Shown: positions 33,069 to 42,653 of the stretch, piece after piece
Layout of the letters: each line of letters starts with the position of its first letter
How positions within the stretch are numbered: position 1 is the first letter of the stretch
Assembly: GCA_036489765.1 (NCBI GenBank)
Contig: DASXFE010000010.1
Coordinates: forward strand, 12,639-76,638
Source of the DNA: DATARH01 sp036489765
GTDB lineage: Bacteria; Pseudomonadota; Alphaproteobacteria; ATCC43930; CGMCC-115725
DNA length: 64,000 bases
Direction: 5' to 3'
Made by a program: the position numbers and the translations under genes
Notes under the pieces: generated by a model
The model's database searches: none
What the model was told of the DNA's origin: nothing
What the model saw: only the letters and a program-made list of their open reading frames with translations

Positions 33069-33653
33069 TTATTCAAGTGGCAGAACACTGTTGTCGCGGA
33101 AAACGATCCTTCGCAGGTGCAATTGCGTGGAGACCTGATCGGAAGGCAGGTCGCGCAACTTGACCTGGTCGGGCTGCGCCGGGTTGAGGAAATAGGTGCC
33201 GGTGAAGCGCGCCTTGCCGTCGGCGTCGATCGCCGCTTCGCGGATCAGCGGGATCGAATAGATACGCTTGCCGCCGGGGTCCATGAAATCGACATGGCCG
33301 TCGAGCAGCTTGATCGGCTTGTCGCAATGGCTCTGCAGCGTGTAGGCGATCTTGTACGATTTGGAGAGGGCGTCCTGCGCGAAGGTTGCCGACCAGCGGG
33401 TCAGGCTGACGAGCTCAGTCCCTTGGTTCTGCTCCTTCGCAACAAGGGCTTCGAGATGCGCGACCCGCTGCTCGAGCGCGTCAATGCGGGCTTTCGTGTC
33501 ATCCTGGGCGAGCGCGGGTGCCGTTACGAGCAGGGTCAGCGCCAGACCGATCCACGCGCTACGCGCGCCCTCACCCGCCTTTCGGGTACCCTCGCCCGCT
33601 TGCGGGAGAGGGAGGGGCCCGCGGCGCAGCCGTGGGAGGGTGAGGGCTGGCAC
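33069..33653 (-). CDS. Probable exported protein with 5' end made of a repeat element
   Basis: The conserved-looking part is a signal-like hydrophobic stretch (WIGLALTLLVTAPALA), then a short coiled-coil (ARIDALEQRVAHLEALVAKE) and a ~120-residue beta-rich domain ending in LHLRRIVFRDNSVLPLE. The only ATG, GTG or TTG ahead of the hydrophobic stretch is the GTG at 33653. Translation from there runs for ~28 residues through a palindromic element (33568-33646), giving an odd Pro/Arg/Gly-rich leader. No Shine-Dalgarno is evident, but the CoA-transferase stop is only 14 nt upstream, so coupling is possible. Either the element supplies the start and n-region, or the gene was damaged by insertion. No known function. 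Confidence 0.62.
   Translation of the reverse strand: MPALTLPRLRRGPLPLPQAGEGTRKAGEGARSAWIGLALTLLVTAPALAQDDTKARIDALEQRVAHLEALVAKEQNQGTELVSLTRWSATFAQDALSKSYKIAYTLQSHCDKPIKLLDGHVDFMDPGGKRIYSIPLIREAAIDADGKARFTGTYFLNPAQPDQVKLRDLPSDQVSTQLHLRRIVFRDNSVLPLE
33568..33646. repeat. Palindromic element bounded by CCCTCACCC/GGGTGAGGG (copy 1)
   Basis: A 79-bp unit with 9-bp perfect terminal inverted repeats CCCTCACCC (33568-33576) and GGGTGAGGG (33638-33646) and an internal hairpin around GCCCGCTTGCGGGAGAGGG. The same termini, internal GCGGGAGAGG core and CAGCCGTGGGAGGGTGAGGG-like right end occur in the copy inside the DNA ligase gene at 57309-57439. It looks like a non-autonomous, REP/RPE-like dispersed element. 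Confidence 0.8.
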
Positions 33654-33667
33654 TTTAGCGGCGACGT

Positions 33668-34894
33668 TTAGATCACGCCCTCGTCGCGCAACGCCTTGGC
33701 GTCGGCGGCGCCGAGGCCGAGCCAGCTTTGCAGCACCTCGTCGGTGTTGCCGCCGAGCGCGGGCGAGCCCTTGATCTCGACCGATTTGCCGTCGACCCGC
33801 ACCGGCCAGCTCGCCATCTTGTACTCGCCGTTGTGGTGCTTGACGGTCTGCATAAAGCCGCGCTCCTCAAAGTCCGGCTCGTTTTGCAGCTCCATGGTAT
33901 CGAACACGGCCCCGGCAGGCACGCCGACCCCGATCAGCTTTTCCATCACGTCGCGCTTGTCGTGCCGGCTGGTCCACTCGCCGATGATGTTTTCGAGCTC
34001 GACCGAGTTCTTGACCCGGGCGTCGCCATCCTTGAAGCGCGGGTCCTCGATCAGGTCCTCGCGGCCGATCAGCTTCATCAGACGTGCATAGTGCTCGGGA
34101 TTGGCCCGGCTCGTCGTGATGTAGAGGTAATCGTTCGGGCCGCCGCCCTTGCATGGGAAGAGCCCGGCCGGCGAGTTGTTGCCGGCGCTCGGCTTGGCGC
34201 CGCGCCGCTGTGCCGGCTTGCCTGTGCGGGCCATCGTCGCAAAGCAGGTGCGCATGTAATGGACCATCGCGTCCTGCATCGCGACTTCGAGACGCCGCCC
34301 GACGCCGGTGCGGTTGCGCTCGTGGAGGGCGCCGAGGATCGTCGCCGCCATCAGCATGCCGGTGCCGGTGTCGCCAAAGCTCAGCCCCGGCTTCACCGGC
34401 GGCTGGTCGGGCCAGCCGGTGACGCTGATCGGGCCGCCCGCGGCCTGTGCGATCATGTCGAAGGCGAGACCCTTCGCGTGCGGGCTGCCGCTCGCGAAGC
34501 CCTTGACCTGGCAATAGATGATACGCGGGTTGATCTTCTTGACCTCGTCGTAGGAGAGGCCGAGGCGCTCGATCGTGCCCGGCGCCATGTTCTCGGCGAC
34601 GATGTCGCCCTGGCGGATCATGTCCTTGACAAGGGCGAGGCCCTTCGGCAACTTCAGGTTGATCGCCAGCGACTTCTTGTTGACGTTGAACTGGTAGAAG
34701 TACCAGGGATCGTCGTCGGGCTTGCCGGGGCGGAGGCGCCGGCCGGGATCGCCGCGGCCGGGGTTTTCGATCTTGACCACCTCGGCGCCGAACCAAGCGA
34801 GCACCTCGGTGCAGGTCGTGCCGGCCTCGAACTGGGTGAAATCCACGACCTTGACGCCTTCGAGGAATTTGAACTCCTGGGTCATGTCGCTCAT
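33668..34894 (-). CDS. CaiB/BaiF family III CoA transferase
   Basis: 408 residues. Typical blocks are LEGVKVVDFTQFEAGTTCTE, LAWFGAEVVKIENPGRGDPGR and KKSLAINLKLPKGLALVKDM. The catalytic Asp (family FRC Asp169) is Asp146 in GLAFDMIAQAAGG. The enzyme moves CoA between a donor acyl-CoA and an acid acceptor through an aspartyl-CoA thioester. It lies at the 5' end of the minus-strand block 24081-34894 and is divergent from the cupin gene. Two in-frame ATGs lie close together; the upstream one has AGGGAG about 6 nt away. Confidence 0.94.
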   Translation of the reverse strand: MSDMTQEFKFLEGVKVVDFTQFEAGTTCTEVLAWFGAEVVKIENPGRGDPGRRLRPGKPDDDPWYFYQFNVNKKSLAINLKLPKGLALVKDMIRQGDIVAENMAPGTIERLGLSYDEVKKINPRIIYCQVKGFASGSPHAKGLAFDMIAQAAGGPISVTGWPDQPPVKPGLSFGDTGTGMLMAATILGALHERNRTGVGRRLEVAMQDAMVHYMRTCFATMARTGKPAQRRGAKPSAGNNSPAGLFPCKGGGPNDYLYITTSRANPEHYARLMKLIGREDLIEDPRFKDGDARVKNSVELENIIGEWTSRHDKRDVMEKLIGVGVPAGAVFDTMELQNEPDFEERGFMQTVKHHNGEYKMASWPVRVDGKSVEIKGSPALGGNTDEVLQSWLGLGAADAKALRDEGVI

Positions 34895-35009
34895 CGCCGG
34901 CTCCCTCCCGAGAATGTCTTGGCGACAGCGTGCCTCTTATCGACGCCAGCCGCAATGAGTGCTGATATGGCGCGAGCTAAACCCTAGTCGGTTATAAAAG
35001 GAGGAAACC

Positions 35010-35387
35010 ATGAAGGTCGTCACGCTGCGCAATATCCCCGACGTTCCGGTCGAGGGCGCCGATCGCATCGAGGGGTGGACGGGTCCGGTTGCCCGCTCGC
35101 GCCAGACCATCATCGAGGCCGGCGACTCGCCGAACTACAACTGCAGCGTCGTCAATTTCAGCCAGGGCTGCACGACGGGCTGGCATACCCACACCTGCGA
35201 CCAGATCCTGGTCGTGACCGCGGGCGCCGGCATGGTCGCGATCGAGGGCGGGACGCCGCAGGAGATCAATGTCGGCGACGTCGTGCACATCAAGGCCGGC
35301 GAGCGCCACTGGCACGGCGCCAGAGCCGACTCGACGATGGGTCACATCACGATCACCGCCGTCGGCGGCACGGCGAAGTGGGGGTGA
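35010..35387 (+). CDS. Cupin-domain protein
   Basis: 125 residues with one complete cupin_2 barrel. Motif 1 contains GWHTHTCDQILVVTAGAGMV (His-x-His plus Gln) and motif 2 reads GDVVHIKAGERHWHGA with the third His, so a metal-binding site is intact. The translation start is strongly marked by AAAGGAGGAAACC directly before ATG. Small stand-alone cupins like this include lactone- or carboxymuconolactone-associated proteins and quercetinase-like enzymes; the reaction is not predictable. It is divergent from the CoA transferase gene with a 115-nt spacer that must contain both promoters. Confidence 0.88.
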   Translation: MKVVTLRNIPDVPVEGADRIEGWTGPVARSRQTIIEAGDSPNYNCSVVNFSQGCTTGWHTHTCDQILVVTAGAGMVAIEGGTPQEINVGDVVHIKAGERHWHGARADSTMGHITITAVGGTAKWG

Positions 35388-35397
35388 TCCTCCTCTA

Positions 35398-35428
35398 ATT
35401 CCCTCTCCCGCACTGCGGGAGAGGGAAT
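35398..35428. terminator. Perfect 15-bp palindrome between convergent genes
   Basis: ATTCCCTCTCCCGCA and TGCGGGAGAGGGAAT are exact reverse complements separated by one base. It lies between the cupin stop (35387) and the stop of the convergent S51 peptidase gene (35433), so it is placed to end transcription from both sides, although there is no long U-tract. The CTCTCCCGC/GCGGGAGAG core is shared with the elements at 33568-33646 and 57309-57439, so it may be a solo repeat instead of a dedicated terminator. Confidence 0.7.
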
Positions 35429-35432
35429 ATTC

Positions 35433-36188
35433 CTAGCCGACCATCTTCCAATTCGCGAGGTCGAAGCGGTCACCCGCGGCCAGGCGGTAGTATGGTTGGC
35501 CGTCGTGGTCGCTTCCGTCGGTGATGAAGATGTGCCCGCTGCCGACGACGCGCATCTCGTCGCCCTGAACCGTCGCGCCGGTGCCCTCGTCGAGGCCGAT
35601 GCCGAGAAGCTCGGGGTGGGCGGCGATCACCGGGGCGAGGTCGCGCTCGCGGTTGCGGGCGCTGACGTGCTGGTCGATCGTGACGTTGGTCAGATACCCG
35701 AACCCGCTTTCGTATTCCGGCCACATCATGATCGAGGCGTCGTCCGACGGGTGCCCGCGGATGAGGTAGGAGCCCATGATCGTCGCCCCGGCCGAGACGC
35801 CGACCAGCGTACCGCCACGCGCCAGCACGCCGCGCAGGTCGCGCTCGGTACCGGTGCCGGCATAGGAGTCGACGAGGCGGAACTGCCTCCCGCCAAAGAT
35901 GAACACCGCCGTCGCCGTGCGCAACGGTTCGGCGAAGGCCGCGGTGTCGGCCTCGGCGCGATCGCGCGTGTGGAGGATCGACACCTTGTCGGCCGCCCGG
36001 GCGATAAACCCGAGCGGCTTCAGCGTCGGGATCACCTCATCGGTCTCGGCGGTCGTGATAAAGACCCATTCCGACCGTCCGTCCGGGCCGCGGCCCAGGC
36101 GGACGATCTCCTCTTGCAGCTCCGGCGGGAACCGCCCGCCGCCGATCAGCAGCAGCGTGCCGGTCGTCGGCCCCGCCGATCCCGCCAT
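35433..36188 (-). CDS. Peptidase S51 / cyanophycinase-like protein
   Basis: 251 residues from the ATG at 36188, with GCGGAGTAGC in front; the longer frame reads antisense through the neighbouring gene. Features are TTGTLLLIGGGRFPPELQEE at the start, FIFGGRQFRLVDSY (oxyanion and substrate region) and GVSAGATIMGSYLIRG with the nucleophile Ser of the S51 G-x-S-A-G-A elbow, followed by QHVSARNRERDL and GIGLDEGTGATV. Cyanophycinases cleave beta-Asp-Arg storage polymer; relatives are Asp-specific dipeptidases. No cyanophycin synthetase is visible, so a scavenging or dipeptidase role is likely. It starts 1 nt after the VOC gene stop. Confidence 0.88.
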   Translation of the reverse strand: MAGSAGPTTGTLLLIGGGRFPPELQEEIVRLGRGPDGRSEWVFITTAETDEVIPTLKPLGFIARAADKVSILHTRDRAEADTAAFAEPLRTATAVFIFGGRQFRLVDSYAGTGTERDLRGVLARGGTLVGVSAGATIMGSYLIRGHPSDDASIMMWPEYESGFGYLTNVTIDQHVSARNRERDLAPVIAAHPELLGIGLDEGTGATVQGDEMRVVGSGHIFITDGSDHDGQPYYRLAAGDRFDLANWKMVG

Positions 36189-36189
36189 G

Positions 36190-36681
36190 CTACTCCGCCG
36201 CCGCCGTGGCCGGCACCAGCGCGTATCGGTCCATTCCGAGTTCGATGGCCTCGTCCCAGCCCTTCTGGCGGACATCGAACTGCACTTCGTCCGGGCCGAG
36301 ATATTTGAGGTTGAGCGCCCCGCCGCTGGCAGCCCGCATCGGGGTCGCGTCGCGGTCCTCGTCGCCATGCATTTCCATCGGCACCGGCTTGACGCTGCCG
36401 GCCTTCAGGGCCTTGGCGGTCGCGTCGAGGTCGTCGACCTGGAAGCCGATATGGTGGATGCCGCGCAGGTCCGAGGTTTGGCCTACACCGAGCTTGGGCG
36501 CGTCGGCGTCGCCGTATTTGAGGATCGCGAAATAGATATAGCCGTCGCTGAGCCAGACGCCCTTCTCGCCGGTGCTGCTCGGGCGGCGGTAAAGCTCGGT
36601 CAGCCCGAAATGCTGCTTGTAGAACTCCGCGGTCGCGACGGGATCGTCGGTGACGAGCGCGATATGCTTGATGCGAGCCAT
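36190..36681 (-). CDS. VOC/glyoxalase superfamily protein
   Basis: 163 residues, starting at the ATG with GGAGGGACGC directly upstream. Two beta-alpha-beta-beta-beta halves are recognisable: MARIKHIALVTDDPVATAEFY and GIHHIGFQVDDLDATAKAL. Candidate metal ligands are His6 and His in IHHIGF plus a late acidic residue. Such proteins include glyoxalase I, extradiol dioxygenases and methylmalonyl-CoA epimerase; the length and second-half signature suggest a single-chain lyase or isomerase, but the reaction is not clear. The stop is 1 nt before the S51 peptidase start, so the two are translated from one message. Confidence 0.85.
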   Translation of the reverse strand: MARIKHIALVTDDPVATAEFYKQHFGLTELYRRPSSTGEKGVWLSDGYIYFAILKYGDADAPKLGVGQTSDLRGIHHIGFQVDDLDATAKALKAGSVKPVPMEMHGDEDRDATPMRAASGGALNLKYLGPDEVQFDVRQKGWDEAIELGMDRYALVPATAAAE

Positions 36682-36712
36682 GCGTCCCTCCTTCGGATGA
36701 TGCCGCGCTACT

Positions 36713-37996
36713 CTAGCACCATTCGTCTTCGGATTTGGGAGGGGGGTCGCTTTCGGGGTCGTGGGCCGTGACGAGGATCGCGCCGTGCTGCGTGCCGAAA
36801 TCGAGCCGGGTCCCCGCGACGAGCCGGATCGTCTGAGCGGGCTCGACATCGCGCACCGAGCCATCGGGGAGCACCGCTTCCCAGGTCGCCGAAGACAGGT
36901 TGCGCAGGACGAAGAGGCCCGGTTCCGTCGGATGTCGGCGGACTTCGCCGACGGTTCCGTCCGGTGCCCGCCCCTTCAGCGACGGGATGTCGGCGATCGT
37001 GACGACCGCCTCCTCGGCGAGCCGCGTGCGGATGGCGCCGATCTGCAGCCACAGGTCGCCGACCGGCGCGGGCATCGCCGGCAGCGGGTCGACCTCGGGC
37101 GCGCGATAGGGCTCCATCGAGCCGTAAGGCCACAGAAACTCGCGCTCCGGCGACACCTCGCGGCCCTTGAGGATCATCGAGGCCAGCACGACGAAGGCCA
37201 GGACGGCAACGGCCACCTCGTGAAGCGGGCTCATGATGCTCAACGGCCCGCCGTAGAATCGCATCGCATCCCACAGGTCGTGCAGCGCGTTGGCGATGAC
37301 GAAGCCGATGACGAGCGCCAGGACCACCCTTTTCCGGTTGTGGCCGTGCAGCGCCGCGAGACCGACGAAATAGCCGAAGGCGCCGGCATAGGCGATGTGG
37401 CCGAACCCGTTGGTGAGCATCCGCGGCGCCCCGATGAGCGCGCCGAAATGCGGAACGTAGACGAACATCGTCTCGAGAAACGCGAACCCGGTTGCCGACG
37501 CCGCGGCGAGCAGAATGCCGTCGAGCGGCTCGCGCAGCCCGTATTTGCGCTGGCGAGCATGTGGCAATTTCCAGGTGGCGAGCAGCACCAGGCCGAGCGG
37601 CAGCGCTTTGACCGTCTCCTCGATGAGGCCCGGCGCGGCAAAGAGCGGCAGCACCGATTCCGCCCTGTCGATCGCGGTCAAGAGGAGCGCGTCGAGCCCG
37701 AACGCCAGCGCCGCGACCAGCAGCACATAGAAGAACGGCTGCTTCTGCCCGCAGGCGAGATGGACAAGGTAAAGCGTGCCGAGCGAGATGAAGGCTGCGA
37801 GAGCCCAGAAAAACCCGGCCTCTTCCTTGAGCCCGGCCAGCGCCAGCAGAACCACGACAAAGACCGCCAGGATCACCCCGGGCCACAGATAGGCCCGCCT
37901 GCGCAGGTCGCTGAACGGCAGCAGGAACGGCAGCATCTCGGTGCGCGAGATCTCGTTGGCCGTGGCCGCATTGGCGTCCGGGGGGAGCGAGGTCAT
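36713..37996 (-). CDS. PrsW-family intramembrane protease with C-terminal FHA-like domain
   Basis: 427 residues. Seven or eight hydrophobic segments lie in 35-275, with the PrsW motifs in order: Glu126-Glu127-x-x-Lys130 (GLIEETVKALPL), FLETMFVY with Glu175, GHIAYAGAFGY with His200 and NALHDLWDA with His239. These are the proposed metalloprotease residues of the CAAX/PrsW superfamily. The soluble tail (about 330-410) contains GLFVLRNLSSATWEAVLPDG and RLVAGTRLDFGTQHG, a pattern like the second half of an FHA fold, which recognises phosphothreonine. PrsW proteins cleave membrane anti-sigma factors in Bacillus. The FHA-like tail suggests phospho-dependent docking; this is inference. No sigma/anti-sigma pair is adjacent. 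Confidence 0.85.
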   Translation of the reverse strand: MTSLPPDANAATANEISRTEMLPFLLPFSDLRRRAYLWPGVILAVFVVVLLALAGLKEEAGFFWALAAFISLGTLYLVHLACGQKQPFFYVLLVAALAFGLDALLLTAIDRAESVLPLFAAPGLIEETVKALPLGLVLLATWKLPHARQRKYGLREPLDGILLAAASATGFAFLETMFVYVPHFGALIGAPRMLTNGFGHIAYAGAFGYFVGLAALHGHNRKRVVLALVIGFVIANALHDLWDAMRFYGGPLSIMSPLHEVAVAVLAFVVLASMILKGREVSPEREFLWPYGSMEPYRAPEVDPLPAMPAPVGDLWLQIGAIRTRLAEEAVVTIADIPSLKGRAPDGTVGEVRRHPTEPGLFVLRNLSSATWEAVLPDGSVRDVEPAQTIRLVAGTRLDFGTQHGAILVTAHDPESDPPPKSEDEWC

Positions 37997-38137
37997 CGCG
38001 ACAGATTCTGCCCAATTTCCGCGGTCGGGCTTGCCAGATACGGCCGCCTACCTATGCTACCGGCGCGGTGCCGGGGTGGCAATCGCAATACCCTGTAATC
38101 ATTGACGGCACATTACGCCGGGGATGAGCCCGCGCCA

Positions 38138-39340
38138 ATGAGGCCCCCGCCGCTCGCGCTCCTCGCCACGGTCACGGCGATCGGCTTTGCCGCGCTCCAC
38201 ATGGTCGTGCCGGTTTTACCGCTGCTCGCGACGGTGTTCGGCCGCGGCGCGACCGAGGCGCAGCTCGTCCTGACCCTCTATTTCATCGGCATCGCGACCG
38301 GGCAGCTCGCGTATGGGCCGCTGTCCGACCGGTTCGGACGGCGGCCGGTGCTGCTGTGCGGGCTCGGACTCTTTCTCGGCGGGACCGTGCTGTGCGCCGT
38401 GGCGTGGTCGTTGCCGGTGCTGATCTGCGCCCGGGTGATCCAGGCGCTGGGCGGCTGCTCCGGGTTGGTGCTGAGCCGGGCGATCATTCGCGACGTTTAC
38501 GATCGTGACGCCTCGGCGCTCGCGATCGCGCTCGTGATGATGGCGATGACGCTGGTGCCGGCGCTGTGCCCGGCGGTCGGGGCCTATGTGACCGAGTGGT
38601 TCGGGTGGCGCGCGATTTTCGTGCTGCTCGGATTGCTCGGCGGAACCGCGCTGGTGTTGAGCGCGGTGCTGCTGCGGGAGACGCACTCGGAGGCGATTCC
38701 GCTCGATCTCGGCGGGCTCACCGTGTCGCATCTGACCCTGGCGCGCTCGAGCGCCTTCTGCTTTTTCGCGCTGTCGAGCGCCTGCTCGAGCGCGTCGTGG
38801 TTCGTCTTTATCGCCAGCGCGCCGTACCTGCTCCAGGTGGGGTTCCATCAGGGGCCGGGCACCTATGGCGCGATGATCCTGGTGCCGATGGCGGCTTATA
38901 TGGTGGGCAACGGCGCCGCGGCTCGGCTCGGCCGGCGCTTTCATAGCCGCAGTCTGTTTGTCGCCGGCCTCCTGGTTTCCGTCGGGTCGGGCATCCTGAT
39001 GGCGCTGTGGTGCGCCGCGGCGCCCAACCCGTGGGCCCTCTTCATTCCGATGGCGCTGAGCTCGATCGGAAATGGACTGAGCCAGCCCGGTGCCTTGGCC
39101 TCGGGGCTCAGCGTTTTTCCGCGCATCGCCGGCACCGCCTCGGGGGTGATGGGGTTCTCGCAAATGGCCGTGTCGGCGCTTGGCACGCTTGCGCTGGCGC
39201 CGTTTCCGCGCGACAGCGTGGCGGCGGTGGTCGGCGTGGTCTTTGCGGCGCAGCTCCTCGCGCTCGCGTCCGGCGTTGCCGCGCTGCGCCGTCCCGGCGG
39301 GTCGCTGCAGGTCGTGGCGGAGACGGGCGGAGATTGCTAA
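38138..39340 (+). CDS. Bcr/CflA-type MFS drug exporter
   Basis: About 400 residues with twelve predicted membrane segments. The cytoplasmic loop 2-3 motif is GPLSDRFGRRPVLLCG, followed by ARVIQALGGCSGLVLSRAIIRDVYD, the diagnostic motif of Bcr/CflA (DHA1) exporters, and PALCPAVGAYVTEWFGWRAIF. The predicted role is proton-driven efflux of small drugs or metabolites. A TTG 36 nt upstream is also in frame; I prefer the ATG because the extra residues are polar and no better ribosome site precedes the TTG. It is divergent from the PrsW gene and 37 nt upstream of fumarylacetoacetase. Confidence 0.9.
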   Translation: MRPPPLALLATVTAIGFAALHMVVPVLPLLATVFGRGATEAQLVLTLYFIGIATGQLAYGPLSDRFGRRPVLLCGLGLFLGGTVLCAVAWSLPVLICARVIQALGGCSGLVLSRAIIRDVYDRDASALAIALVMMAMTLVPALCPAVGAYVTEWFGWRAIFVLLGLLGGTALVLSAVLLRETHSEAIPLDLGGLTVSHLTLARSSAFCFFALSSACSSASWFVFIASAPYLLQVGFHQGPGTYGAMILVPMAAYMVGNGAAARLGRRFHSRSLFVAGLLVSVGSGILMALWCAAAPNPWALFIPMALSSIGNGLSQPGALASGLSVFPRIAGTASGVMGFSQMAVSALGTLALAPFPRDSVAAVVGVVFAAQLLALASGVAALRRPGGSLQVVAETGGDC

Positions 39341-39377
39341 GAGTCGGGCCGGAACAATTCTGCCGGGGAGGGATGCG

Positions 39378-40685
<1,308 letters not shown>

Positions 40686-40964
40686 CGCGTACTGTCATTG
40701 CGAGGAGCGCAGCGGCGCGGCCATCTCGATGGGAAGAACCTCCTCCGGCCCGAGATTGCTCCGCTGCGCCCGCGTCGCGCTCAACACGGCGACCTGTTGG
40801 TTGGCGCTGCGCAGCAATAAGATCGTCGATCGGCGCGACGGGTTCGGGGCGCTCCTGCGCGACCATTAAGCGGCATTCTCGCTAACAGCTTCGCGGATTA
40901 AGGGTTCGTCAATCCGGGTTGGTTTCAATCCCCGGGCACTACCCCCGGATGGGAATGGAACGGC
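40686..40964. other. Intergenic region with degenerate repeat before the kinase operon
   Basis: 279 nt. GTCATTGCGAGGAGCGCAGCGGCG at 40694-40717 resembles one half of a common alphaproteobacterial intergenic repeat; its partner half near 40755-40775 (GAGATTGCTCCGCTGCGC) is degenerate. The remainder, including the C- and G-rich stretch at 40925-40955 just before the kinase start, presumably carries the promoter of the signalling operon. I found no convincing promoter boxes or gene. Confidence 0.45.
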
Positions 40965-42653
40965 GTGACATCACTTGCTGACTGGCGGCCGCCGGCGGCT
41001 CAGCGGCGCGACGGGGCCTGGTCGAGCATCCGCCCGGTGACCTTGCTGATCGCGTCGGGGATCGTGCTCATCGCGGGCATTCTGATGCTGACGGGCTTTG
41101 TCGCAGGGCACTTGCGGGAGCAGGCTCTGAACGCGACCCAGGCAGAGATGGCGCGGCTCAATGGCGTCGTCGCCGCCTCGACCGACCGGACCTTCACGAC
41201 GGCCGATACCGTCCTCAAATTCGCATCGGAGCGGCTGCGCCGGGCCCCCGCCGGCGATGCCCCTGCGTTTGCCGATGGGGCGATGGTCCCGGGGGCCGGG
41301 TCGGCGCTCGAGAGCGCGCTTGGCCCGGCCTCGCCGTTTGTGGCGATCGCGGCGGTCGGCCGTGATGGCGCAGCGATTACGTCCGCCGGCTGGTGGCCGT
41401 CGGAGGCGGCCGATCTTGCCGGGCGCGATTTCATGGCCCGGCTCGCGGCTCAGCCGCAACTCGAGGCCTGGGTCGGCTCGCCCTTTATCGATCATCGCAA
41501 CGGCAGTGCGGTCATTCCCTATGCGCGGCGGGTCAGCGGCAGCGCCGGACAGATGCTCGGCTATGTCGTCGGCCTGTTGCCGCAGAGCGATTTCGACGCC
41601 TTTTTCGGCAGGGTTCCGCTCGGCGCGGGCAGTTCGGTCGCGCTGCTGCGGCGGGATGGCGTTGCGCTCGCGACTTACCCGGCGTCGGGGATCCCGGCCG
41701 GATCGCTCGAAACGAGCCACGAATTGTCCGGCTTTCCGCTCAAGGTCGTGATCGGCCAGACCGGCGGGGCCGCGCTCGGCGATTGGTCGCGCCAGGCGAT
41801 GCTACTGGGTGCGCTGGCAATGGTCGGCGCGCTCGGCGTCGCGCTGATGGTCGTGATGATCGCCCGCCAGTTCCGCATCCATGCCCGGCTCGCGGCGGTC
41901 CAGGCCGAGAAGATCGAGGTCGAGCACGCCCGCCTCGTCACCGAGGCCGAGCTCTTGAAAAAGGAGCGCCTGTCGGTGCTCGGCCAGCTCACCGCGACGG
42001 TCGCCCACGAATTGCGCAACCCGCTGAGTGCCATCCGCAACACGCTTTTCAGCGTCAAGGAGATGGCGAACGGCGCCGGGCTCAAGCTCGACCGGCCGAT
42101 CAGCCGGATGGAGCGCAGCATCGAGCGCTGCAACCGCATCATCGGCGATCTCCTCGAATATGCCCGCCAGCGCGAACTGCGCCGGGCGTCGGTCGACATC
42201 GAGACCTGGCTGCACGAGGTGCTGACCGATCAGCAGGTGCCGGCCGGGATCACCCTGAGTGAGGAGTTCCGCGCGCCGGCAGAGTCGATCGCGATCGATG
42301 CCGACCGCGTCCGCCGTGTCGTCATCAACCTGATCGACAATGCGGCGCAAGCCTTGAACGAGCTGCCGGCCGATAGCGGCGAGCGGCGGATCACGGTGGG
42401 GACCAGCGCGGATGGCGACGGGGTTGCGGTTCGGGTCACGGATACCGGCCCCGGAATCTCGCCGGACAACCTGACGCGGATCTTCGAACCGCTGTTCAGC
42501 ACCAAGAGTTTTGGCACCGGCCTCGGGCTTGCCACGGTCAAGCAGATCGTCGGCCAGCACGGGGGAACGATCGACGTCGACAGCACGGTCGGGCAGGGCA
42601 CCTGCTTTACGATCCGGCTGCCGCGCGTGGTGGCAGTGAAGGCAGCAGCATGA
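40965..42653 (+). CDS. Sensor histidine kinase with periplasmic dCache-like domain
   Basis: 562 residues. Membrane helices at about 25-46 and 275-298 enclose a ~225-residue periplasmic sensor of PAS/dCache type (FVAIAAVGRDGAAI, later VIPYARRVSGS). The cytoplasmic part has an H-box LTATVAHELRNPLSAIRN with phospho-acceptor His348, an N-box NLIDNAAQALNE, a G1 box TDTGPGIS, and the F/G2 region STKSFGTGLGLATVKQI, so it should autophosphorylate. The sensor looks like those for small organic acids or amino acids, but the ligand is unknown. The start is GTG with GGAAC nearby. Its TGA overlaps the ATG of the double-receiver gene by 4 nt. Confidence 0.93.
   Translation: MTSLADWRPPAAQRRDGAWSSIRPVTLLIASGIVLIAGILMLTGFVAGHLREQALNATQAEMARLNGVVAASTDRTFTTADTVLKFASERLRRAPAGDAPAFADGAMVPGAGSALESALGPASPFVAIAAVGRDGAAITSAGWWPSEAADLAGRDFMARLAAQPQLEAWVGSPFIDHRNGSAVIPYARRVSGSAGQMLGYVVGLLPQSDFDAFFGRVPLGAGSSVALLRRDGVALATYPASGIPAGSLETSHELSGFPLKVVIGQTGGAALGDWSRQAMLLGALAMVGALGVALMVVMIARQFRIHARLAAVQAEKIEVEHARLVTEAELLKKERLSVLGQLTATVAHELRNPLSAIRNTLFSVKEMANGAGLKLDRPISRMERSIERCNRIIGDLLEYARQRELRRASVDIETWLHEVLTDQQVPAGITLSEEFRAPAESIAIDADRVRRVVINLIDNAAQALNELPADSGERRITVGTSADGDGVAVRVTDTGPGISPDNLTRIFEPLFSTKSFGTGLGLATVKQIVGQHGGTIDVDSTVGQGTCFTIRLPRVVAVKAAA

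Noticed and set aside
34985..35009. TATAAA near 34995 as a -10 box for the cupin gene
   Set aside because: It is directly against the ribosome-binding site with no suitable -35 spacing, leaving almost no leader, so I do not call a promoter.
40770..40869. Short plus-strand frame with a protein-like end (CWLALRSNKIVDRRDGFGAL)
   Set aside because: No start, ribosome site or recognisable family; it may be decayed sequence next to the degenerate repeat.
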